A stretch of DNA of 39,792 bases, from the NCBI GenBank assembly GCA_001430745.1, contig KQ482061.1:1153016-1192807 (forward strand), given 5' to 3'. Positions 11,101 through 21,018 of the stretch are shown piece after piece. The notes below the pieces were generated by a model. That model was not told the DNA's origin. It was given only the letters and a program-made list of their open reading frames with translations, and ran no database searches. The DNA comes from Auxenochlorella pyrenoidosa. Its lineage: Eukaryota; Chlorophyta; Trebouxiophyceae; Chlorellales; Chlorellaceae. Position 1 is the first letter of the stretch, and each line of letters starts with the position of its first letter. The position numbers and the translations under genes were made by a program.

Positions 11101-12847
11101 ATGCAGCAGCCTGTCCAGGCGGCAGTCGGAGAAAGCGCTGACAGAGCTGATCCGAGCTCGCAGCTGCCCTGCGAGACACTTCCCGCCGTCCTTCCCGCCA
11201 CTGCTGCTGCCCTCGCTACCGCAGCTGACAAGTCTAGCCCTACCAGCAGTGTAGAACACCTGGAATTCGACCTGGGGGCCTGCAATGCGCCCAGAGCGGC
11301 AACTGCTGGAAATGCAGTGCAACAGGCAGGGCAGCTAATGCCAGCGATCCCCACTTCCCCGGGCACGCCGCCCCACACCGCCCTCCACGCCAGAGCCGGG
11401 GCCAGCGGGGACGATGCAGGGAGGCGCCTGGCCCGCCTGCACCGCTTTGCCGCCTACTGCTCTACCCTGCTGGGGCGTGAGCTGCTGCCGGCTGAGCAGG
11501 CGGGGAGCGCTCCGTTTGAAGTGCTGGCAGCCGCGCTGACTGAGCGGTTGGGCGCCGCTGCGCTAGGCGATCTTTCTGTGAGCGTCGTGCATGGTGCAGC
11601 AGCTGCTGGCACTGCACTGCGATCATGTGCTGCCGCATGGATCGCCCTGCAATTGCAATGTGGCTCCCTCCCTGCCTTCTGTGTGCGTCTAACTGCTGCG
11701 CTTGCAGTGGCTGAAGCACTCCCGCCCGCTGCCGCCAAGTTCCCTGCAGGATGGCAGAGACGAGTGGCAGCGCCTGGCAGGCTTGCTGTCCTTTGCGGCT
11801 GGCACCTGGGTCAGCGTGCAGAGCGTGGAAGAAGACTTGTTTCTGCCCCCCCTGCCTGGCCGTCCGGACAACCGGGCCGGCCGGGGGGGCCAAACGTCCT
11901 GCGCCTGCATGCCGCTGGTGAGCGCTGCCGTTTGGGCTGCATCCCCGCCCCATGCACACGTGTGCTTATGGTGCAGCTAGCTGCCCTGGCTGCACCGTGC
12001 TTGACCCCGCCCTGCCCCTACCCGCACATTCCTCCTCCCCTCTACACCACGCCCCGGCCCGTTGGCGGCAGGTCTGTACCCAGCGTGCTGGCCGCTGCCG
12101 CTGGAGCTGCATGCTGTGGCCGCGGCGCAGCAGGCCCAGCACGCGCTGCAGTGCCTGCGCCCCGGCGCGGTGCAAGTTGGCCGCCGGCTGGCCCACTTCT
12201 GGCCCGGCGACTGCACCTGGTACCCCGCCAGGGTGGCCAGTTTTGACCGAACGTGAGCTGCCTGCCTGCCTGCCCGCCTGTCCCCCTGGGCGCTGCCCTG
12301 CCGCGTGTGAGCGGCCACGGCTGTGGCCCGGCCCCGCGCCGTGCACCCTGTGTTCTGCGCCCTCTGCTCGCCACGGCCCTCGTGGTCATGCCAGGCAGCA
12401 GGCAAGCGGCAGGCAGGGGGCCAGCAGCAGCGCCGCCCCTGCTGCCGTGCCTGCGCAGGACGGGCCGGCATGTGTTGGAGTATGAGCGGTCTGATGAGGT
12501 GATAGAGATGGACCTGCGCCAGGAGGCGGTGCTGTTCCTGGGCGGCAGCACCGGGGTGGGCGGCCCCTGCGCCAGCCCCAGCGGCGCGGAGCAGCAGCTG
12601 GAGGCGCAGTGGGAGCAGCAGGAGGGGGCCAACCAACAGCAGCGGGAGCAGCAGCAGGGGGCCAACCAACAGCAGCTAGAGGCGCACGAGCAGGCGCAGC
12701 AACGGATGCCAGAGGGCGACCTCCCGCCCGATGGGCTGCTGCAGCTGGCGAGGATGCACCGCAGCGGGAGCTGGGAGCGGCAGCTCTGCCTGCTGCGCTC
12801 ACTGCGGCGCCTCATACCATCTGCCAGGCGCGCGGGGCTGCTTGCTC

Positions 12848-12880
<33 letters not shown>

Positions 12881-14295
12881 CTGCACCTTTGGCTGGGCAT
12901 GCAGCCGAGGTGTGGCACTTTTCCGTGTGGGCTCTGTGGATCCACGCAGGGTGCCACATAGCCAGCAGCTCCTGCAACCCCCCGTGCCCCGCCGTTGCCC
13001 CCACCCAGCACTACACCTCGGCACTGCCCCGCCTCCCCTGGTGCAGCACAGGTGCTCCAAGCGCTTACTGGGGGCGGGCCGGGTTTGCTGCAGGTTCAAG
13101 ACACATCCAGCCGGCGCTCGTACGCCATGCGCTGCTGGCAGTGCTCTACGGTCCGCGGCTCGCCCCACTTAAACGTGAGTGCTACACAACCCGGCCTGTC
13201 TGAATGTGAGGGCGCAGCCCTTCACGCTGCCTGGGCAGAAGGCATGGCATGCTTGTGCAATCATGCCTGTGCTTGGGTTACCTTATGGTAAGCCCTCGCT
13301 GGCTTGCGCTCAAGTAGCTCTGCCGCCAGCGGCAGGCAGCTCAGGGCCTGCGCAGAGCTGGCCTCCGTGCCATGCACAGGAACACCTTGCAAGGCGGAGC
13401 TGGGCCCCCCACTTGCTACCCACCCCGCAGGGCGAGGGGTATCGGTGCTGGGTGGCCGACAGCGGGGCGCAGGTGGGCGACGCCATCGCCATGAAGCGGC
13501 AGGGCAGCTGGGTGCTCGTGCGGCTCGTCCCAGCAGACACTGGCAAGCAGCCTGCCAGTGTGGATCGAAGCGACCGACCGGCCCCTGCAGACGAGGCCGA
13601 GAGGCCCGCCCTCGCTGCCCAAGCCGCAGCCCCAGCCTCAGCGGGTGGTGCCTGTCCTGGCCAAGATGTCTCACAGCAAGGCAGCCCAGATGCGCCTGCA
13701 AGGCAAGCAGACCAATGCTCCGCTGAACAGCATGTGAAGGTGGGAGCCAGCAGGCGGAGCAGGTGGGCGCACGCAGGCGATGGCTGGTGGCACACGCGGC
13801 TGTCGGCGACAGCATGCGGCGCCACCGCCTCTCCAATTCAGCTGCGCCTGCCGGGTGAGTTGCCCTCTGGAGGCCCCCCGCTCCTTCCGTCCCACCTCAC
13901 GGGCAGCCGATGCAGCCCATGGATCCGTGGCCAGTGCTTCCTGGTCTTTACGAGGTGGTCTAGGCGTAGTACAGTCGTTCGGCCGGCCTGCACTTCCTGC
14001 TGTCCCACCTGCTTGCAAGCCCGGATGCTGCTGTGCCCACCGCCAGCAACTGGCCGGCCTGGCTGCGTGCAGCCGGAGTGTTTGAGCAGGTGGCTGGCAG
14101 AGCCCCAGGCCCGGTGGGCTCGGTGGAGCTCCTGGAGGTTGCCAGCGAGGCCACGGGCTTCTCCTACAGCATCGGCTACCGGCGCCGCAAGGGGCGGACA
14201 TGCTACCTGTCGGTGAGAGGGCAGCCACAGCCGCACACCCGCCTGCTTGTCTGGAGTGGAACATTTGCCTGCCCGCCTGCCTGCCCGCCCGCCCG

Positions 14296-14343
<48 letters not shown>

Positions 14344-16181
14344 CCCGCCTGGTGTTCTACCTGTCAACCCACGCCTGAGCTCTGGCCTGCACAGGGGAAC
14401 GGGCTGGCGGCGTGGGTGGAGGACAGCGGGGCGCAGCCCGGCGACGCCGTGGCGCTCAGGCGGCAGGGCGACCGGCTGCTGGTGAAGCTCATCCCGACGG
14501 CCAGGTGGGCTGCTGAGCACCCCCCGGCCAACATGGCCCGTGTGCTTGGGCCTGGGCCGCCACCTGCAGGCAGGCACTGCCTCTGGCTGTGTTTGTTCCC
14601 TCCAGCCCCTCAGCGCCGCCCGCTGCCTGTACCTGCCATCTTATTTTGTGCGGGCAGCTTTGCAGGCTGCAGGGGCGAGGCGGCTGCGGGCGATGGGGCA
14701 GGGGAGCAGGAGGAGGGGCTGCCGGATGATTCCGACCTCGACGAGGCTGTGAGTGGGCGGGGGCTGCAGGAGGGGCAGCCTGCTCTTCTCGGCTGCTGAA
14801 CAAGGGCGTCACCCGTCGGCGCAGCAGGTTGCTCTCGGAAGCGAGGGTGCACAGCCGCGGGCGGCGGCACAGCGGCGCTGCAGGTCCTGCGTACTCGGGC
14901 CCCCAGTGCATCGGCTTGGCTCTCCCTCTGCTTCAGCCGTGGCTGTGGCTGCAGGGCCAGATGCGCGTGCTGCCGCTTTGCTGGCTGCAGGCCACGGAGG
15001 CTGTGGTGCAGGCAGAGCCGCTGCAGCCACAGCGTGGGAAGGCGTCGTGGCGGCAGCTGGCACCTGCGAGCCTCAAGCGTGAAGCAAGCAGCCCCCTTCC
15101 ACTGGGCCAAGCTCAGCGGAGCGAGCGTCTGGAACAGTTTTGCCAGCAGCAGCAACAGACGCGGCGAGTGCTGATGCAGAACCTCGGCCTGCCAAGCGCT
15201 GCAGGGCAACATCTGAGCCCCTGCCGGCACTGCAGCGCGAGCCGCGGTCGGCACCTCTTTCAAGCGCGTCTGAGCAGGGGCATGCCCAGCCGTCGGCAAA
15301 GGACGAGTTGCTGCTGTGGAGCCTGTACACACAGAACTGGGACAACGGGCGGCTGCGGCTGATGCCGCCCGCAGGAGGCGCGCTCTCCAGCCCTGCCGTG
15401 GAGGGGCCTTCACCGCTGCCATGGCAGCAGCAGGCGGAAGGCGCCGCTGAGCCCACAGGGCTGCAACAGCGGCAGGCAGCCCCAGACGAGCACCAGCTGC
15501 AGGAGCGGGAGCATGCACCAAGACAGGTGGCGCAGCAGCAGCAGCAGCAGCACTCGCAGGGGACGCACATGGCACTACGAGCGCCTCAACTGAAGCAGGA
15601 GTCGCAGGAAACGCCGACACAGGGCCTGGATCAGCAGCAGCAGTCGCAGCAGCAACAAGGGCAGCAGAAGCTGTCAGGACCCAGCGCTACAGCGGCTGCG
15701 TCGGCTGCCCCACAGCAAACAGTTGGCAGGGGTGGCAGCCTGGCGCAGCGGGCCGAGGCAGCGGTGCAGCGCAAGCTGAAGCAGGCGGAGCTCGCCTTTG
15801 CCCAGGCGGCTGAGGACCCTGCAGGCCCTTGCCCGCTGCGCCCGCTGCAGCTGCTTGCCTCGGTGGGCTGCGGCGGCGCGACGCTCAAGGTGAGGGCCGC
15901 GCCCGCCCTGTTGCCCTGCAGGCGCCTGGCCACCCACCACTCTTGTGACCCGCAAATGCCCGGCACAGCCTACCACAGTTTCTATGCCGGCTGACCTCAC
16001 CCCTGCCTCTGCCCTGTGGCAGGCGGTGGTGGAGGCATGGGTTGGGTACACTCTGGAGCAGCAGCAGGAGCTGTTTGACACCACCCTGGTGGCGGCCCAG
16101 GAGGGGGCGTGGTGGGAGCTGGAGGCGCGGCTTGCGCCGGCGCTCAGCACCCTCTTGCTGCACGTGCACGCACTCACATAG
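11101..16181 (+). CDS. Tudor-like and double B3-domain nuclear protein, putative transcription or chromatin factor
   Basis: Exons I can support: 11101-11577, 11708-11917, about 12072-12252, 12459 to about 12830, 13094-13174, 13431-13762, 13975-14212, 14395-14504, 14658-14748, a Gln-rich part ending at 15889, and 16023-16181 with the stop. The exon pair near 12072-12252 and 12459 encodes a Tudor-type barrel (HFWPGDCTWYPARV, then HVLEYERSDEVIEMDL). Two copies of a B3-type fold follow. One is VQDTSSRRSYAMRCW plus WVADSGAQVGDAIAMKRQG; the other is GFSYSIGYRRRKGRTCYLS plus WVEDSGAQPGDAVALRRQG. Both are split by an intron at the same place and match the plant B3 pattern (MR..W, R.YL, FV..GL..GD). 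Gln-rich, probably disordered segments lie at about 12590-12700 and 15430-15660. Inferred role: DNA-binding regulator. The join 11917/12072 is out of phase and the middle exons near 12830-13094 and 14825-15140 are unresolved. Confidence 0.65.
12590..12700 (+). repeat. Coding Gln-rich direct repeat
   Basis: Two copies of a roughly 33-base unit encode EGANQQQ then QGANQQQ inside the B3/Tudor gene. The shared stretch GGGGGCCAACCAACAGCAG occurs at about 12625 and again at about 12657. This looks like unit duplication in a disordered linker. Confidence 0.7.
12848..12880 (+). repeat. (CA)n microsatellite
   Basis: About 16 CA units with one interruption lie in a probable intron of the B3/Tudor gene. 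Confidence 0.9.
14267..14350 (+). repeat. (TGCC)n / (CTGC)n microsatellite
   Basis: A tetranucleotide array of about 20 units lies between the two exons of the second B3 domain, inside the intron 14213-14394. It adds a long pyrimidine-rich tract ahead of the 3' splice site. Confidence 0.9.
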
Positions 16182-16829
16182 GCACTTTGTGGTAACGGAC
16201 TGGAGCCCCAACCAACGACAGCATCACGCAAGAGTTCTTTCTTTGTCATGGACAATTGCACCTCGACCTGTGCAGCCGTGTTATGGATGGTCCCCCCCGG
16301 GGTGTTGTCGACCGGCAGTGGACGGGAAGGCCGCCTTACCACTTTGCACTGCCTGCCCAGTTCCCTGACCCTTCTGCAGCTGTGGTGTGTGCATGCTTTG
16401 ATTGTCTGCACACCCCCGCCACGTGTAGTGGCGCAGCCTGTGTTACCCCCCAAAGCAAAGCAAAGTGGACGGGAAGTTGCTAGGGGAAGTAGCAAACAGG
16501 CTATACTCAGCCTCCTGGTGAACGGCAGCAACCCTCAAGGTCTCGCTGCTGACTGGATTGGGCGGCCGCTGCCGCCGACATCCGACATGCTGCTGGCACC
16601 ACCAAGCGCTGCCGCTGCTGCCACTGTGGCGCCGCCTGCATGCATGTGCACTCGCCCAATTGGCGGCCCGCCGGCCGCTTGCGCTGTACCAACAAGCTTT
16701 CATACACTTGACTTACACTTGCTGACTGCATGCGCCGCCCCAAAGGCTGCTAGGGATTGCCGCTGCCAGTCTTGCTGTCGGTTTCCTCTTGAGCGCTGTT
16801 GAACATCTTCATACAGCTTTCCAGAAGCT
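16182..16829. other. Intergenic region holding a retroelement copy
   Basis: This is the spacer between the B3/Tudor stop and the BUD23 start, both on the plus strand. It contains the short retroelement copy at 16330-16463. I see no other gene here. Confidence 0.6.
16317..16476 (+). mobile_element. Short retroelement copy with 13-bp target-site duplication
   Basis: The element core is 16330-16463 and ends in a CAAAG-type tail (CCAAAGCAAAGCAA). It is flanked by perfect direct repeats AGTGGACGGGAAG at 16317-16329 and 16464-16476, which I read as a target-site duplication. The core is nearly identical to the reverse complement of 18679-18819, apart from a short indel near GCATGCTTT. A fixed 3' end with a short tandem tail, an abrupt 5' end and a variable-length duplication fit a 5'-truncated non-LTR retrotransposon or a SINE. 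No coding capacity remains. Confidence 0.75.
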
Positions 16830-19800
16830 ATGGGGCGCAACGACCGCCCAGAAATCAGCGCACCTCCAGAGATTTTCTACAATGAGGACGAGGCGCGCAA
16901 GTACACAGAGAACAGCCGCATGGTGGCCATTCAGACACAGCTGACGGAGCGTGCTCTCGAGCTGCTAGCGCTGCCGGACGACGGCGAGCCCAAGCTGCTG
17001 CTCGACCTGGGGTGCGGGTCTGGCCTGAGCGGCGAGGCGCTCACGGAGCGCGGGCACATCTGGCTGGTGAGCACGGACGCGCAAGCCGGCTCTGGGATGG
17101 CTGTTGGGGATGTGAAAAAGCTGCTGAGGCCCGCAGGCCAGGCAGGCAATCATGCCGCAAGCTGCGCAGCGTGCCCCGTGCGCTCCCGCTCACCTCCGCC
17201 CCCACCCGTGCACACCCAGCCCGATCACGGCCCCTACCACTCCGCTGTGCCCTGCACCAGGGCCTGGACATCAGCAAGGCGATGCTGGATGTGGCGGCTG
17301 AGCGGGAGGTGGAGGGTGACCTGTGCCTGCATGACCTGGGGCACGGCCTGCCCATCCGACCCGGCATGGTCGACGGCGCCATCTCCATCTCTGCTGTGCA
17401 GTGGCTGTGCAATGCGGTGAGGCCAGCGGCCGCCTGCTGCAGGGCACCTGGGCGCTTGGGAGCCAGCGATGGGTCGCGGTGCCGCCCCAGTTTGCACGGC
17501 AGTGCCGGATGGAGAACAGCGGGCCTGCCCTGTGCTGGGGGCGGGCTGTCCTGTTGAGGCTGGGCTGCCCGCTAAGGTGTTTTGACTCTTCGAAAACGTA
17601 TCTGAATTTTCAAGTATGGCAGGGCCCAGGGGCAGCCCAAACGAACCATTGCAGCTTGCCCAACCACACGCACCCCTCCCGGCTGTCCCGCACCGGCATA
17701 GCACCAGGACGGGGGCGCAGCGCAGGCGCTTGCGCCACTTGTCCACTTGCAGCGCTGGGTGACGCGCCTTCCCTCGCGAACGCATCTCATCTGCGCGCAG
17801 GACACCAGCGCCAACGACCCGCGCAAGCGGCTCCGCCGCTTCTTCGAGACGCTTTATGCATGCCTGGCCAAGGGCGCGCGAGCAGTGCTGCAGGTCCGCG
17901 GCGGCCGGGGCAGGCCGGGGCTGCGCCCTGCAGCGCAAGCACGCGCCTCCTGCCTTGGGGCATGGCCCGGGGTTTGCTGGCTTGTGCCGCAGCCCAAAAG
18001 CAGCCCGAGCATGCCGTACACTTCGGACTGTGCGTCCGGCTATTGTTCCATTAAGAACCTCTGCATGCCGCCGTGCGCTGTTGTTTCGTTGTGATGGATC
18101 ATGCCACCAAGCACCAGTGTTGCGACTGCGCAGCACCCACGCCGCACTCCTCCTCCCCCGCAGGTCTACCCCGCCAACACGGAGCAGGCGGCGATGATGA
18201 CGAACGCCGCGATGCGCGCCGGGTTCAGCGGCGGCCTGGTGGTGGACTACCCACACAGGTGGGCGGCCCCTGGGGCCTGGCTGCTCTTTTCTCAGGCTCT
18301 ACACCTGGCAGCTTGTTGTTTAGCTGCCAGGTGGTAAGCCGGCGACTCGGGGGTCGGCAACCTGCTGCAGCGCTTGTGGTGGCATGGCGTAGTGGCCGCC
18401 AGGTGCCGGCTCCCTGGGTCTGGCTGACAGAATCCTGGGAGATCCTGTCAGAACTGCCGGGCACTGCAGAAAACATCTCTAGGGGGCCGTTGGGAGAACC
18501 GCAAGGCAAAAGCCAAGCATGAAGGGCACTGCGCCGCTTGAACGGCCAGGCATGTAGGTCTCTGTCGCCCGGGCGATAACTTTTTGCAGCTTCCGGAGGT
18601 GATTCCAGCCGGCTGTGTCGCAAAAACAGCGAGGGAAAGCGAGTTTTGTGCTAAAAAAAGTGGCGCCCAAAGGATTACTTGCTTTGCTTTGGGGGGTTAC
18701 ACAGGCTGCGCCACTACACGTGGCGGGGGTGTGCAGGCAATCAAGAATGAAAGCATGCACACACCACAGCTGCAGAAGGGTCAGGGAGCTGGGCAGGCAG
18801 CGCAAAGTGGTAAGGCGGCTGGGTCACGTCGGATTGATGCATCAGGTTACNNNNNNNNNNNNNNNNNNNNNNNNNNNNNNNNNNNNNNNNNNNNNNNNNN
18901 NNNNNNNNNNNNNNNNNNNNNNNNNNNNNNNNNNNNNNNNNNNNNNNNNNNNNNNNNNNNNNNNNNNNNNNNNNNNNNNNNNNNNNNNNNNNNNNNNNNN
19001 NNNNNNNNNNNNNNNNNNNNNNNNNNNNNNNNNNNNNNNNNNNNNNNNNNNNNNNNNNNNNNNNNNNNNNNNNNNNNNNNNNNNNNNNNNNNNNNNNNNN
19101 NNNNNNNNNNNNNNNNNNNNNNNNNNNNNNNNNNNNNNNNNNNNNNNNNNNNNNNNNNNNNNNNNNNNNNNNNNNNNNNNNNNNNNNNNNNNNNNNNNNN
19201 NNNNNNNNNNNNNNNNNNNNNNNNNNNNNNNNNNNNNNNNNNNNNNNNNNNNNNNNNNNNNNNNNNNNNNNNNNNNNNNNNNNNNNNNNNNNNNNNNNNN
19301 NNNNNNNNNNNNNNNNNNNNNNNNNNNNNNNNNNNNNNNNNNNNNNNNNNNNNNNNNNNNNNNNNNNNNNNNNNNNNNNNNNNNNNNNNNNNNNNNNNNN
19401 NNNNNNNNNNNNNNNNNNNNNNNNNNNNNNNNNNNNNNNNNNNNNNNNNNNNNNNNNNNNNNNNNNNNNNNNNNNNNNNNNNNNNNNNNNNNNNNNNNNN
19501 NNNNNNNNNNNNNNNNNNNNNNNNNNNNNNNNNNNNNNNNNNNNNNNNNNNNNNNNNNNNNNNNNNNNNNNNNNNNNNNNNNNNNNNNNNNNNNNNNNNN
19601 NNNNNNNNNNNNNNNNNNNNNNNNNNNNNNNNNNNNNNNNNNNNNNNNNNNNNNNNNNNNNNNNNNNNNNNNNNNNNNNNNNNNNNNNNNNNNNNNNNNN
19701 NNNNNNNNNNNNNNNNNNNNNNNNNNNNNNNNNNNNNNNNNNNNNNNNNNNNNNNNNNNNNNGAGCGCCCAAAGGATTACGTAATCCAAGTCACTTCAGA

Positions 19801-20597
19801 GGGTATAGCCGAATGCAAATTCAGAATGTGCACGACTATGCTTAGACAGGGTCTCTGATATAGTTCGTACACCTCTGCTTTGTTCTTCAAAGTAGACAAG
19901 CTCCTCAAGAGATGATGATGAGACGCAGGTTCGATTCTTGAGCGCGAGGACATGATTGCTGACGGATGGCGTTGCCATCTGCGCATCATCCGAAGACCGC
20001 TCCCAGGCTGGCTTCGTCCGCCAGGGATTGAGTCGAACCATTCGTAACTCTTTTTCTTTCTTTTTGCACCAGTCTGCTTTCTCAATTCAATTGTCTTATC
20101 TACCTGGTGCAGCACCCGCGCCAAGAAGTACTTTCTGGTGCTCATGGTCGGCGGCACAGCGGCTCTGCCCCAGGCACGCGGCATGGACGGCGGAGAACCA
20201 GAGGACGAGGAGGAAGAGGAGGTGTATGTTGGGCACCGCAAGACCAAGCGACGGAAACACGGGCATGGCGACAAGGTGAGGGGCCAGACGGGCTGGCTGC
20301 ATGCCTGCCAGTCCGTTGCATTCATGCAATGTGCACACCGATGCCACCACTTTGTCTTCCCTGGTCATTGGGAGTGCTGCAATGCCGGCTCGTTATTGGC
20401 GCATCCGCGCGCGCTTTTGGGTCTCCTGCCCGTTTGGTACTGAACTTGCAAACTGCACCTCTGCCCTTCCATGTGCAACCCAGGATTCACGGCGTGATTG
20501 GATTGTGCGCAAGAAGCAGCAGCAGCGGACGCGCGGCTATACAAATATCAAGCCAGACAGCAAGTACACGGGGCGCAAGCGGAAAGACCGCTTCTGA
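16830..20597 (+). CDS. BUD23: 18S rRNA (guanine-N7)-methyltransferase BUD23
   Basis: Six exons: 16830-17066, 17261-17416, 17801-17893, 18164-18258, 20113-20275 and 20484-20597. All have GT-AG borders and consistent phases and give 285 aa (human BUD23 is 281). The N terminus has [23 protein letters not shown] motif I is [13 protein letters not shown] (about residues 52-64), followed by [20 protein letters not shown] and [12 protein letters not shown]. The C terminus ends [14 protein letters not shown], the basic tail typical of this family. The enzyme, with TRMT112 as partner, adds m7G to 18S rRNA during late 40S maturation. An acidic stretch ([10 protein letters not shown]) before the basic tail matches the family layout. 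Intron 5 (18259-20112) is far longer than the others and contains a retroelement, an assembly gap and a U3 snoRNA gene. Confidence 0.95.
18663..19780 (-). mobile_element. Retroelement in BUD23 intron 5, flanked by a 16-bp target-site duplication
   Basis: The sequence GCGCCCAAAGGATTAC occurs at 18663-18678 and again at 19765-19780, on both sides of the N gap. The element lies between them, in minus orientation. Its 3' end (18679-18819) is homologous to the plus-strand copy at 16330-16463 and has the same CAAAGCAAAGCAA tail directly against the duplication. Its 5' end is inside or next to the gap. This is the expected structure of a non-LTR retrotransposon insertion. Internal coding sequence cannot be seen, so class (LINE or SINE) and true length are unknown. 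The right-hand duplication ends about 50 bases before the U3 RNA start. Confidence 0.75.
18851..19762. other. Assembly gap (912 N)
   Basis: The unsequenced bases fall within the retroelement in BUD23 intron 5. The gap is probably due to the repeat. Its stated length may be an estimate. Confidence 0.99.
19774..19787. promoter_or_regulatory. 14-bp perfect palindrome upstream of U3
   Basis: GGATTACGTAATCC lies 45-58 bases before the U3 RNA start. Its left half is the end of the retroelement target-site duplication, so the palindrome was present before insertion and was cut at its centre. It sits about where plant U-RNA genes carry an upstream sequence element, but it does not match that plant motif. 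A regulatory role is inference only. Confidence 0.35.
19803..19808 (+). promoter_or_regulatory. TATA-like element of the U3 gene
   Basis: GTATAG lies about 25-29 bases before the U3 5' end. Plant and algal U-snRNA genes carry a TATA box near -30. The position fits; the motif is weak. Confidence 0.4.
19832..20050 (+). ncRNA. U3: U3 snoRNA (box C/D, SSU processome)
   Basis: The 5' part matches the most conserved region of U3: ACGACTATGCTT (box A', 19834-19843), then ACAGGGTCTCTGATATAG (box A, starting near 19847) and TTCGTACACCTCTG, closely paralleling plant U3. A box C' GATGATGA is at 19911-19918 and a box B-like GAGCGCGAGG at 19940-19949. U3 base-pairs with the 5' ETS and 18S pre-rRNA and directs early cleavages of the small-subunit precursor. 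T-runs at 20051-20055 and 20061-20065 would end Pol III transcription, the polymerase used for U3 in plants and in Chlamydomonas. Length would be about 210-220 nt. I could not place the 3' box D with confidence, so the 3' end is approximate. The gene lies on the sense strand of BUD23 intron 5. Confidence 0.82.
20051..20065 (+). terminator. Pol III-type T-run after U3
   Basis: TTTTTCTTTCTTTTT directly follows the expected U3 3' end. Runs of five T on the RNA-like strand are typical Pol III stops. It may also contribute to the pyrimidine-rich end of BUD23 intron 5, whose acceptor is at 20112. Confidence 0.5.
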
Positions 20598-21018
20598 GGC
20601 AGCCTGACGGCTTTGGCTGCCAAACGGCACCGTGTTGCCTGCCCAGGGGCTGCGCATGGGTGCGCGCTGGGTGGGCTGCCCACTATGCTTGCCTGTCCCT
20701 CTCTCTCCTCTTGTGCATCACTGCTTCCCTCTCTTGGGCATTCTTGTCTGCTGCGCTCTCCCGCTCTGCCACACTCTACGCATGAGACTGCAGCCTTTGA
20801 ATCACCCAAACAAAGTGGTGTTGCATTGATTCGTCTGGCAGGAGCGGGGGCAATGAAAACTGGCAGAGGACAGATTATGGCAGGCTGAGGAGTGATCACT
20901 CCAAGGCGATTGCTTCTCATGGGCAGACACATGCCAGCAGCAGGCCCGCGAGCGGAGGGAAAAGCGCAGGGCTGGCTGCAACATTGAGCGGAAGTCCAAA
21001 CTGTGGCTGGCAACGCGC
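20598..21018. other. Convergent 3' intergenic region, BUD23 / RPA2
   Basis: The two genes end towards each other across 421 bases. No TGTAA signal is evident on either strand close to the stops. I see no RNA gene or repeat. Confidence 0.5.

Noticed and set aside
12848..12880. (CA)n tract considered as a possible CRISPR-like or satellite array
   Set aside because: Simple dinucleotide repeat without spacers; a microsatellite in an intron.
18741..19789. Long open frames through the N gap on both strands
   Set aside because: They are created by the unsequenced bases being read as open.
19928..19937. GGTTCGATTC, a tRNA B-box-like sequence
   Set aside because: It lies inside the U3 RNA; no acceptor stem, anticodon arm or A box at the right distance can be drawn.
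19777..20325. Minus-strand open frame of 182 codons across the BUD23 intron 5 end
   Set aside because: It is antisense to the U3 snoRNA and to a BUD23 exon; it has no start context or family.
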